Source: Burkholderiales bacterium (GTDB lineage Bacteria > Pseudomonadota > Gammaproteobacteria > Burkholderiales > SG8-39). From it: a stretch of DNA of 22,064 nucleotides. This document shows, one piece after another, positions 7,013-13,763 of this stretch. The notes under the pieces are model-generated. The model worked only from the letters and a program-made list of their open reading frames with translations. It ran no database searches and was not told the origin of the DNA. The stretch is from contig CAKKSJ010000164.1 of NCBI GenBank assembly GCA_919902965.1, positions 1 through 22,064 on the forward strand. Reading direction: 5' to 3'. Both the position numbers and the translations under genes were made by a program. Position 1 is the first letter of the stretch; every line of letters begins with the position of its first letter.

Positions 7013-7680
7013 AGCAGCTCAAGCTCGCAATCGCCAACAAGAACTACTCGTCCTGGTCGATGCGGGCGTGGGTCCTGCTCAGCCAGGCCGGCATCGCTTT
7101 CGAGGAAATCCAGCTCGGGTTCAGCGATGAAGGCGGAGTCAAGGGCATAGAACCGTATTCGCCGACGCGCCAGGTGCCCGTATTGATAGTCGACGGCGAG
7201 CCGGTATGGGATTCGCTTGCCATATGCGAAGCCGTGGCCGAACTGTTTCCGGAAAAACGCCTGTGGCCGGCGGAGGTGCGAGCGCGGCAGGTCGCGCGTT
7301 CCATCTGCGCGGAAATGCACGCGGGTTTTCGCCATCTGCGCGGCGCCATGCCGATGAACATTCGCGCTTCGCTTCCGGGCAAGGGCATGAGCCGGGAGGT
7401 GCAAAAGGATATAGACCGGATAGTCGAAATCTGGGAATCCTGCCGCGAGCGCCACGGCAAAGGCGGAGCACTGCTGTTCGGGCAGTTCACTGCGGCCGAC
7501 GTGTTTTATGCGCCGGTGGCCTCGCGTTTCCTTACTTATGCCGTCACGCTGCCGCCGGTGGCGCAAGCTTACGCCGATGCGCTGCTTGCGCTTTCCGCAG
7601 TGCGCGACTGGATGGCGCAGGCGCGGCTCGAAACCGCGTTCGTGCCCGCCGATGAGCCTTATAGATCCGCACCGGCCTGA
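7009..7680 (+). CDS. Glutathione S-transferase family protein
   Basis: A 223-residue cytosolic GST. The N-terminal thioredoxin-like domain (about 1-80) begins LKLAIANKNYSSWSMRAWVL. The SSWS/R region occupies the position of the catalytic Ser in zeta-like GSTs, and the glutathione-binding segment is QVPVLIVDGEPVWDSLAICE, with the cis-Pro and the Asp-Ser pair. The remainder is the all-helical C-terminal domain. The start codon is GTG, overlapping the preceding stop as GTGA. The substrate is unknown; the SSWSMR variant is common in uncharacterised proteobacterial GSTs. It is co-transcribed with the NDUFA9-like gene upstream, and cca follows after 18 bp. Confidence 0.9.
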   Translation: MKQLKLAIANKNYSSWSMRAWVLLSQAGIAFEEIQLGFSDEGGVKGIEPYSPTRQVPVLIVDGEPVWDSLAICEAVAELFPEKRLWPAEVRARQVARSICAEMHAGFRHLRGAMPMNIRASLPGKGMSREVQKDIDRIVEIWESCRERHGKGGALLFGQFTAADVFYAPVASRFLTYAVTLPPVAQAYADALLALSAVRDWMAQARLETAFVPADEPYRSAPA

Positions 7681-7698
7681 TTCGGCAGCAGGTGTCCG

Positions 7699-8832
7699 GT
7701 GAAAGTCTATGCGGTCGGCGGCGCGGTTCGCGATGAGCTACTCGGTCTGCCGGTCAAGGATCGCGACTACGTCGTGGTCGGCGCCACGCCCGAGGACATG
7801 ACCCGCCTCGGCTACAAGCCGGTAGGCAAGGATTTCCCGGTGTTCCTGCATCCCAGGACGCACGAGGAATACGCCCTGGCGCGCACCGAGCGCAAGACTG
7901 CGCGCGGCTACCGGGGTTTCCAGGTTTATGCAGCGCCGGATGTGACCCTCGAACAGGATTTGTCGCGGCGCGATCTCACCATCAACGCCATGGCCCGCGA
8001 CCGTCTAGGCCGGCTCATCGACCCCTACGGCGGCAGCGCCGACCTGAAACACGGCGTGCTGCGCCACGTCAGTCCGGCCTTCGCCGAGGACCCGGTGCGC
8101 ATCCTGCGCGTGGCGCGCTTCGCCGCGCGCTTCGGTTTCAGGGTGGCGCCGGCGACGCTGCGCCTGATGCGCGCCATGGTCGCCGCGGGGGAAGCCGACG
8201 CCCTGGTCGCCGAAAGGGTGTGGCAAGAGCTGGCCGTCGGCCTGATGGAACCCGCACCCTCGAAAATGTTCGCGCTACTGCGCCAATGCGGCGCGCTGGC
8301 GCGCGTGCTGCCGGACTTGGCCGCGGCCTGGACGAAGCGCGGCCAGTATGCGCGCGCACAACGCGCGCTCGACTACGCCGCCGCCCGAGGATTTGCGCTC
8401 GAAGTGCGCTATGCCGTACTCGCCTGCGCGCTCGCCAGCGCGGATGCGCCCGAGCGCGCGCTGCGCCACATGAGCACCCGCCTGCGCGCGCCCGCCGACG
8501 CGCGCGATCTGGCCGTGCTGGTTTTGCGCAGCCGCGAACAAGTCGACGCCGGCGCGAAGCTCGGGGCCGAAGCCCTGCTTGCCCTGCTCCAGTCCTGCGA
8601 TGTCTGGCGCAGGCCGGCGCGTTTCGAGCAGCTGCTGCAAGCGGCCGAGAGTTGCAGCGCCGGCCAGGAGCGAAACTTTGCCGCGCAGAATCGGCTGCGC
8701 GCGGCGCTGCGCGCTGCGCGCTGCGTCGACGCCGGCGCCATCGCCCGGCGCGAGGCCGAGCCGCACAGAATCGCCGCGCGCCTGCGCAGCGCGCGTGTGG
8801 CGGCGGTGAAATCTGCGCTAGGCTCAGACTAA
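7699..8832 (+). CDS. cca: CCA tRNA nucleotidyltransferase with degenerate HD domain
   Basis: This enzyme adds or repairs the 3' CCA end of tRNAs. The head domain is complete: GGAVRDELLG, the metal-binding DxD (Asp21, Asp23 in VKDRDYVVVG), RRDLTINAMA and EDPVRILRVARFAARFGF. The 377-residue length is shorter than the roughly 410 of bacterial CCA proteins that carry a C-terminal HD phosphohydrolase domain. In the tail the usual HDLGKG is replaced by CALASA (Cys243-Ala244), and the earlier conserved histidine is also gone (RALDYAAARG). The metal-dependent phosphatase activity is therefore almost certainly lost while CCA addition should remain. The start is GTG, with an AGG about six bases upstream. 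It converges with the BtuF-like gene, with 4 bp between the two stops. Confidence 0.93.
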   Translation: MKVYAVGGAVRDELLGLPVKDRDYVVVGATPEDMTRLGYKPVGKDFPVFLHPRTHEEYALARTERKTARGYRGFQVYAAPDVTLEQDLSRRDLTINAMARDRLGRLIDPYGGSADLKHGVLRHVSPAFAEDPVRILRVARFAARFGFRVAPATLRLMRAMVAAGEADALVAERVWQELAVGLMEPAPSKMFALLRQCGALARVLPDLAAAWTKRGQYARAQRALDYAAARGFALEVRYAVLACALASADAPERALRHMSTRLRAPADARDLAVLVLRSREQVDAGAKLGAEALLALLQSCDVWRRPARFEQLLQAAESCSAGQERNFAAQNRLRAALRAARCVDAGAIARREAEPHRIAARLRSARVAAVKSALGSD

Positions 8833-8836
8833 GATC

Positions 8837-9628
8837 CTACCCTCTGAACCGGCGCAGATAATCCAATCCCGCAATGGCGCGGTTGCCGTACCAGGAAGTC
8901 ATCTCGCCATCGATCAGCGCCAGCGTTTTTCCGCGCATGATGGGCAGGGCGCGCAGTTCTGCCAGGTCGCGACTGCGAAAGCGATAGGGCTCGCTCGATA
9001 GCAATACCCGTTGCGCATCCTGCAGCAAGTCTTCGTCGAGCTTTATTCGCGGATAGCGCGCTGTCGCGCCGGCCGGCACGGTATCCCAGCCCGCCAAGGC
9101 AAGCGTGCGCGATATATAGGTGTCGCGCGACACCGTCATCCACGGATCCTTCCAGATCAGGTACAGCGCGTTTTCGCGCGTCCAGGCGCGCGCAGCCTGC
9201 GCCAGCGCATCGTGCGCCTGCTGGAATCGCGCGCACAGCGCCTCGGACGCCTGCTCCCGCCCGAAAATTCCGCCGACCAGGCGGTATAAAGGCGGATTGT
9301 CCAGCGGTCCGAGCGGATGCGTGATTATCAGGTGCGGCACGAATTGCGCCAGCGCAGCGGCGGCAGGTTTGTCGTTTTCGTCGATATTGAGCAGCACATG
9401 GGTCGGCGCCAGCGCGCGCACTTTGGCGAGGTCGACATCCTTGGTGCCGCCCACTTTCGGCACCGCTTTCACGATGTCGCGCGGATGCACGCAAAAGCCG
9501 CTGCGGCCCACCAGTTGTCCGGCCAGACCCAGTTCGCAAATCAGTTCGGTGATCGAGGGTACCAGCGAAACGATGCGCGCCGCGCCGCCTGCGCGTTGAT
9601 GCAGCGTGCCGACGGCGTCGCGCCACAT
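8837..9628 (-). CDS. BtuF-like helical-backbone metal/cobalamin receptor, no signal peptide
   Basis: The protein has the fold of the class III substrate-binding protein family used for cobalamin and iron complexes. RIVSLVPSITELICELGL opens the N-terminal lobe and VGRSGFCVHP follows. The backbone helix and C-terminal lobe carry YLIWKDPWMTVSRDTYIS and PRIKLDEDLL. With the chosen ATG at 9628, seven bases past the SDR stop, there is no signal peptide or lipobox. A longer frame to 9784 exists but overlaps the SDR gene and does not give a believable export signal. No ABC permease or ATPase lies nearby. It may thus be a cytosolic or partner-less receptor. The Shine-Dalgarno is weak, and coupling to the SDR gene is likely. 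Confidence 0.75.
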   Translation of the reverse strand: MWRDAVGTLHQRAGGAARIVSLVPSITELICELGLAGQLVGRSGFCVHPRDIVKAVPKVGGTKDVDLAKVRALAPTHVLLNIDENDKPAAAALAQFVPHLIITHPLGPLDNPPLYRLVGGIFGREQASEALCARFQQAHDALAQAARAWTRENALYLIWKDPWMTVSRDTYISRTLALAGWDTVPAGATARYPRIKLDEDLLQDAQRVLLSSEPYRFRSRDLAELRALPIMRGKTLALIDGEMTSWYGNRAIAGLDYLRRFRG

Positions 9629-9635
9629 GCCAAAA

Positions 9636-10403
9636 CTAGGTGGAAGAATTGCGCGGTTTGCGCGGCGCGCGCGCAAACAGGCGGTCGTACAGCCAGTTCG
9701 GCATGCGCCGCAGAAACAAGAACACCATGCGCATCTGCCAGGGAATGATGGCGAGAGGTTTCCTTGCTTCAATGGCGAGCGCAATGCGCCGCGCCGCCGC
9801 GGGAGCGCCGAGCAGGAAAGGCATTCGGTTGCGGTTGCCTGCGGTCAGCGGAGTGGCGACAAAACCCGGACAGATAGTGACCACGTCCACGCCGCTGCCG
9901 TGCAGTTCCAGGCGCAGGGATTCCAACCAGGTGATGGCTGCTGACTTCGAAGCGCAGTAAGCGCCGGCCCCGGCCAGACCCCGAAAGCCCGCGACGCTGG
10001 CGATGCCGACCAGGATGCCGCTGCCGCGCGCGCGCATAGCCGCGACGAATGGCTGCAGCGTCGCTGCCAGGCCGATTACATTGGTTTGCATGATTTTCAC
10101 CAACACGGCGATATCCTCGGCCTGCTCGGAGCGGGTGCCTGCGCTGATGCCGGCATTGGCGATAACGATGTCGGGCACGCCATGGCGTGCGATGAAATCC
10201 TGCGCGGCCGAACTGAGCGCGGCAGTGTCGCTCACATCGAGCGCATAGGTGCAAACCTCGGTGGCCAGGGAATCGGCAAGCGTCTGAAGCTGCGCCGCAC
10301 GCCTTGCCGCCAGGCCCAGGGTGGCGCCACGGCCAGCGTAATGCTGCGCCAAGGCGGCGCCTATGCCGCTGGAGGCGCCGGTGATAAAAATTTTCTGCGC
10401 CAC
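9636..10403 (-). CDS. Classical short-chain dehydrogenase/reductase
   Basis: A 255-residue SDR. The cofactor motif TGASSGIG is at residues 8-15, ANAG follows the Rossmann core, the catalytic Ser lies in GIASVAGF, and Tyr/Lys are in YCASK. PGFVATPL is typical of the substrate loop. An arginine pair (AARRAAQ) after the second strand suggests NADP(H) preference, which is an inference. The C-terminal stretch (IIPWQMRMVFLFLRRMPNW) is hydrophobic and basic and could sit on the membrane, as in several lipid-linked SDRs. It lies 8 bp after the CAVC DsbA gene and 7 bp before the BtuF-like gene on the same strand, so the three probably share a transcript. The substrate is unknown. Confidence 0.9.
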   Translation of the reverse strand: MAQKIFITGASSGIGAALAQHYAGRGATLGLAARRAAQLQTLADSLATEVCTYALDVSDTAALSSAAQDFIARHGVPDIVIANAGISAGTRSEQAEDIAVLVKIMQTNVIGLAATLQPFVAAMRARGSGILVGIASVAGFRGLAGAGAYCASKSAAITWLESLRLELHGSGVDVVTICPGFVATPLTAGNRNRMPFLLGAPAAARRIALAIEARKPLAIIPWQMRMVFLFLRRMPNWLYDRLFARAPRKPRNSST

Positions 10404-10411
10404 GGGTGTGG

Positions 10412-11044
10412 CTATTTCACGCGTGCCTTGCGTGCCAGTTGGACCAACTGCTCGAGCACCTGCATCAGCTCGTCTGTACCGCCGGTCATGCGCGCAGAAG
10501 TCACGAACTTGCCGTCGACCACAATACTGGGCACACCCCTGATATCGTAACTCTGCGTCATATTGCGTGCCTCTGCCAGCTTCGCCTGAATTTTGGGCGA
10601 GCGATAGGTATCGATGAATTTTTGTTTGTCCAGACCATTGTGTGACACCCAGGCCGCCATGGTCGCTTCCTCTTTCAGTTTGATGCCATTGAAATGGAAA
10701 TTGTCATAGACCGGCCAATGCAGGCGCGCAAGCTGGCCCATGCTCTCCAGGGTGTAGAACAATTTGGCGAAGTTGTCCCAATTGTCCGAGGACAGCGCGG
10801 GCACGCGGCGCAGCGCGACTGAAGGGGGGCCATTGAAAAACCAGCGGGAGAGTTTCGGCTCGAGTTCATAGCAAACCGCGCAGCCGTAGTAGAAGAACTC
10901 GATGACCTCTATCTTGTCGCCGCTGCTCACCGCCCGTGGCGGATCAAGCAGGATATAGTCGCGGCCCAGTTGCGCCTGCGCCTGGGCGCCTGCCGCCACA
11001 AACGCGAGCAGGAGCGCCGCCAGGACATTTCTGAGGAGGATCAT
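10412..11044 (-). CDS. DsbA-family thiol:disulfide oxidoreductase paralogue with CAVC active site
   Basis: A periplasmic DsbA-fold protein of 210 residues. It begins with a signal peptide (MILLRNVLAALLLAFVAAG, then AQAQA). The thioredoxin part holds YYGCAVCYELEP (Cys55, Cys58), and the cis-proline loop is RGVPSIV (Pro172). An inserted helical domain lies between them. The CXXC dipeptide is Ala-Val instead of the canonical Pro-His, which should change the redox potential and reactivity. The ATG at 11044 follows AAGGG with about 8 nt spacing; a longer frame to 11140 lacks export features. It is clearly a paralogue of the dsbA at 13764-14462. The gene sits 8 bp upstream of the SDR gene, a position usually held by dsbA itself in related genomes (from memory). 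Confidence 0.88.
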   Translation of the reverse strand: MILLRNVLAALLLAFVAAGAQAQAQLGRDYILLDPPRAVSSGDKIEVIEFFYYGCAVCYELEPKLSRWFFNGPPSVALRRVPALSSDNWDNFAKLFYTLESMGQLARLHWPVYDNFHFNGIKLKEEATMAAWVSHNGLDKQKFIDTYRSPKIQAKLAEARNMTQSYDIRGVPSIVVDGKFVTSARMTGGTDELMQVLEQLVQLARKARVK

Positions 11045-11081
11045 GGTGTTTTCCCTTAGCCGAGCTTGAGGTTCGAATAAT

Positions 11082-11378
11082 ATGCTCATCCCGCGACGAC
11101 TGCAGGAGATGCTGGCCGGGCCAAAGTCACCGCTGCGCATCGATGTGCGGTCAGATCGGGGGCATTTGACCCTGGCAGGCGCCTTGAGGCTCTAGGGTGC
11201 CGGCCGCGGCACGAATTTTACGGACCCCGCGCAGTCGGTCCTGGCGCAGCTGCTAGGACAGCTTACCGGGGGCGACAAGGCAAGACCCCGTGTATTCTTC
11301 TATGCCAACTCCCAACGCTGGCTGTCTTACAATGCCGCGCTACTGGCGGGATTGCGCCGATTTGACAATTCAGGGTAA
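11082..11378 (+). pseudogene. Decayed rhodanese-like gene fragment (paralogue of the gene at 12359-12919)
   Basis: Read in one frame, this stretch aligns with the rhodanese-like protein encoded about 1.2 kb downstream, nearly without gaps. IDV, GA, GAG, TGGDK.RP and WLSYNA fall in matching places (ALLAGLRR corresponds to SLHAIEAG). The frame is interrupted by TAG at 11193-11195 and ends at TAA 11376-11378. The N-terminal signal sequence and the C-terminal third are missing. Both cysteines of the active loop are lost: CISSECW is YANSQRW here, with TAT at 11301 and CGC at 11316. Its GC is higher than that of the downstream paralogue. It is almost certainly non-functional, and its 5' edge lies in the promoter region of the divergent CAVC DsbA gene. 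Confidence 0.75.
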
Positions 11379-11460
11379 GATGAATCATTGAATCCGTGGC
11401 TGCTGTTGTACTCGCTTGGTTCTGCAATTCAAAGTCGCAGCTGGCATAGGAGACACAGAA

Positions 11461-12324
11461 ATGTGGCACATCAAAGTGATTCACAAGTTCATTTTCGTAC
11501 TGTTGGCGCTAACCGTAACCAATGCATCAGCAGATACCATCAATACGAATGAAGACGTCATCAAGTTGATCAAGGCTGGCCTAGGTGACGCTGCGGTGCT
11601 TCAAGCGATCGAAAATAGCAATTCTAAATTCGATACGTCGGCTGACGCGCTGATCGCCCTGAAACAGAGCGGTGCAAGCGATGCAATAATTCAACGAGTA
11701 CTTGCCAAGAGTTCGCTACAATCTTCACCATCAAATCTCGAAAGGCAGCGTTCGGGCAATCAATGTGTGGATGGTGCTCCCGACGGGCAGATGGCTCTTT
11801 TGGATGAAGGTCGCCAACGCAACGTTCCGCGAGCTAAAAGCAACCTAGGAATAGATGCGAACGCTTCGACCGTTTTGCGGGGAATCGGCAATATATTCAG
11901 TTTCGGATTCGTACCCGTTACAGCGAAGGGGCAAATGTCAATAAATGGAACTCAAGCTGGGACTAGGCTAGAGGGTAATCAACCGGTAATTACCTCTATT
12001 GGAATCCGCACCGACAGCTCACCTGATGAGGCATTTGCGTTGGTAAAATTGGCGGTTCGCGATGGCAGTCGATACCTCGAGGTAGGTGAGGCTACAACGA
12101 GCATAAAGGGCACTAAGAATGAAACCAAGTATCCTCCTGAAGTTATAGTTCCATTGGACATTACGCCGACGCAGAAAGGCTGTACGTACACCGCGCAAGG
12201 TGGACGAACTTACACTCTGAATAGGTTCAGCGTGAAACCAAAATCAACACTCATCCCGGGGGAATATGCACTGGTCCTGCTCGGCGGACAGATGGTGTTT
12301 GATTTTGGAGTTGATAAGCAGTAA
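11461..12324 (+). CDS. Exported two-domain protein of unknown function
   Basis: The start chosen here is ATG 11461, which has AGGAGA ten bases before it and opens directly onto a signal peptide (HKFIFVLLALTVTNASA). A longer frame begins at 11416 without such support. Residues about 28-82 form a short helical domain (DVIKLIKAGLGDAAVLQAIE and FDTSADALIALKQSG). I have seen this pattern at the N-terminus of many exported proteins, but I know no established function for it. A Ser-rich linker with one Cys follows. The C-terminal region (about 120-287) is rich in beta-strand patterns (GQMSINGTQAGTRLEG, ALVKLAVRDGSRYLEVG) and could be a beta-sandwich. The gene heads a plus-strand run with the rhodanese-like and thioredoxin-like genes. 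GC is clearly lower than in the flanking operons. Confidence 0.75.
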   Translation: MWHIKVIHKFIFVLLALTVTNASADTINTNEDVIKLIKAGLGDAAVLQAIENSNSKFDTSADALIALKQSGASDAIIQRVLAKSSLQSSPSNLERQRSGNQCVDGAPDGQMALLDEGRQRNVPRAKSNLGIDANASTVLRGIGNIFSFGFVPVTAKGQMSINGTQAGTRLEGNQPVITSIGIRTDSSPDEAFALVKLAVRDGSRYLEVGEATTSIKGTKNETKYPPEVIVPLDITPTQKGCTYTAQGGRTYTLNRFSVKPKSTLIPGEYALVLLGGQMVFDFGVDKQ

Positions 12325-12358
12325 GTGATCCACCAAGTCGCCGTCCACAGAGAAAATC

Positions 12359-12919
12359 ATGCGTCAGGCAATTTTTGCAATTTTCGTTTGCTTGTTTCCA
12401 ACGCTCACACTCGGGCAGGTCACCTTTCCTCAGGTTACGCAACCGGTCGCCACGTTTTCCTTCGAAGACAAGGATTGGGGAATCGAAGCCACGACGACTC
12501 CAACGAGACCGCCGTACCACGCTCGCACGCCAACGTCGATTCCTGGTGCACGCGTGATAAAGACGCTGGAACTCAAAGCGCTTCTCGATTCGAACAAGCA
12601 GGTCGTCGTTATCGACGTTCTAGATTCAGGGACCAGGAAGTCGATTCCCGGCGCATTCTGGATGTTTGGCGCTGGAGACGGTATATTCTTCGCGGCGGAA
12701 AATAGGAGGTTCGCAACTGCGCTTGAGAAGCTCATGGGGGGAGACAAGAACCGGCCAATCGTCTTCCTTTGCATCAGCTCCGAGTGCTGGCTCTCCTACA
12801 ACGCCTCGCTGCATGCGATCGAAGCCGGATACAAAGACGTGATCTGGTATCGCGGAGGGACCAACGCTTGGACTGGCGCAAGTTTGGAAAGGACAACGCC
12901 CGAACGCATCCAATGGTAG
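12359..12919 (+). CDS. Exported rhodanese-like protein with CX4CW loop
   Basis: A 186-residue protein. A signal peptide (MRQAIFAIFVCLFPTLTLG) precedes a rhodanese-like domain from about residue 65. VVVIDVLDSG is the first core strand and active-site-supporting Asp, and VFLCISSECWLSYNAS carries the loop with Cys138, Cys143 and Trp144. GYKDVIWYRGGTNAWTGA is the typical C-terminal rhodanese strand and Gly-rich turn with the Trp. The first Cys sits at the rhodanese persulfide position, and the second replaces the usual loop end. Proteins annotated 'PQQ-dependent catabolism-associated CXXCW motif protein' look similar, although no PQQ-dehydrogenase genes are visible here. A redox or sulfur-relay role in the periplasm is an inference. 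It lies 34 bp after the previous gene, and a decayed copy sits at 11082-11378. Confidence 0.82.
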   Translation: MRQAIFAIFVCLFPTLTLGQVTFPQVTQPVATFSFEDKDWGIEATTTPTRPPYHARTPTSIPGARVIKTLELKALLDSNKQVVVIDVLDSGTRKSIPGAFWMFGAGDGIFFAAENRRFATALEKLMGGDKNRPIVFLCISSECWLSYNASLHAIEAGYKDVIWYRGGTNAWTGASLERTTPERIQW

Positions 12920-12975
12920 TTCGCGAGAGGTCCGAACCGCCGGTCGATGGGACTACAGAGAGACAGCGTTTCTTG

Positions 12976-12997
12976 GCCGCCCTCGGCTTTCGGCGGC
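12976..12997 (+). other. Hairpin GCCGCC / GGCGGC between rhodanese-like and thioredoxin-like genes
   Basis: A 6-bp GC stem with a 10-nt loop is followed by TCTTCAT rather than a T-run. It could be a weak terminator or an mRNA-processing or stabilising element that separates expression of the two genes. A strong AGGAGG at 13005-13010 follows, but it is not placed correctly for the likely ATG starts (13044/13047). Confidence 0.35.
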
Positions 12998-13046
12998 TCT
13001 TCATAGGAGGTTGGGCATCGGTCTTGCACACAATTCGGTGGTCATG

Positions 13047-13547
13047 ATGCGAATTGTAGCCGTCCTACTGCTAACGCTCGGTGCATCGCTAGCCGCTGCT
13101 GACATCCCGGTGGAGTACAACCCGCTGGTCGTAGAGGCCCCTTTCAGCTTCTCTGAAAGGGTGTTTGATCTCACCAGCGCAGTAGACAGAGCAAACCGGG
13201 AAAACAAGCCGCTCTATATCTACCTCGGTGCTGACGATTGCCCGCCGTGCAAAGCGTACTCGGCGTTTCTACAAAAGAACCGCGAGTTACTAAAGGCAAG
13301 CTTTGACCGCGTAATCTTCGTGGACATTCGCACGTGGCTCAAGGGGCCAGCGCTTGTGTTCAAAATTGGCGGGAATCGCTATTCGTTAGCGAAATTCAAA
13401 GCGTTGGTCGGTGACGCCAATAGATCGCTTACTTACCCATACTTTTGGCTTCTTACGCCGAGTCTCAGACAGGTCAAACAGTTGCCTCTCGGGACCGCCA
13501 ACTACATGCCCGTCGACAAACAGATTGAAATACTTCGTCTCCCGTAG
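13047..13547 (+). CDS. Exported thioredoxin-like protein with CPPC motif
   Basis: A 166-residue periplasmic thioredoxin-fold protein. A signal peptide (MRIVAVLLLTLGASLAAAD) is followed by a helix and then LYIYLGADDCPPCKAY, the thioredoxin strand leading into Cys65-Pro-Pro-Cys68. VIFVDIRTW and TYPYFWLLTPS follow; TYPYFWLL has the position of the cis-Pro strand, with Pro preceding Tyr. The CPPC dipeptide is found in several reductant-type thioredoxin-like proteins. ATG codons at 13044 and 13047 are adjacent; I prefer 13047 because GGTGG then sits at a better distance. The AGGAGG at 13005-13010 instead abuts a TTG at 13011, which would add twelve residues before the signal peptide. It is the last gene of the lower-GC plus-strand block and converges on dsbA. 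Confidence 0.8.
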   Translation: MRIVAVLLLTLGASLAAADIPVEYNPLVVEAPFSFSERVFDLTSAVDRANRENKPLYIYLGADDCPPCKAYSAFLQKNRELLKASFDRVIFVDIRTWLKGPALVFKIGGNRYSLAKFKALVGDANRSLTYPYFWLLTPSLRQVKQLPLGTANYMPVDKQIEILRLP

Positions 13548-13763
13548 ACACGTTGCCCGTACTGATGCCATCGGGCTGGAGGGTCTGCCTTTACACCAAA
13601 GTCATGCGTCGCGGAAGAGCGAAGGGAAATTAGGGGCATGACGTAGTCGTGAAAGCTGTGCCATATAGCAAGACCGAAGCCCAGTTCTAAGGCTCTGTAC
13701 CCAGCCGCATAAGCGACCGATTGAAGACTACCTTCATCAGCACCCTAACCGGGACGTCCATCC
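13548..13763. other. Gap between thioredoxin-like gene and dsbA (convergent)
   Basis: These 216 bp separate two converging genes and include no supported gene. No clear terminator stem with a T-run was found on either strand. This is the probable right-hand boundary of the inserted block. Confidence 0.4.

Noticed and set aside
11362..11390. TTGACA at 11362-11367 as promoter of the exported-protein genes
   Set aside because: The -35 is perfect but lies inside the decayed rhodanese frame, and no acceptable -10 is found at 16-18 bp spacing.
13010..13016. GTTGGGC resembling an integron attC end
   Set aside because: No matching RYYYAAC site or imperfect inverted structure was found at suitable distance, and the neighbouring genes are not separated by such sites.
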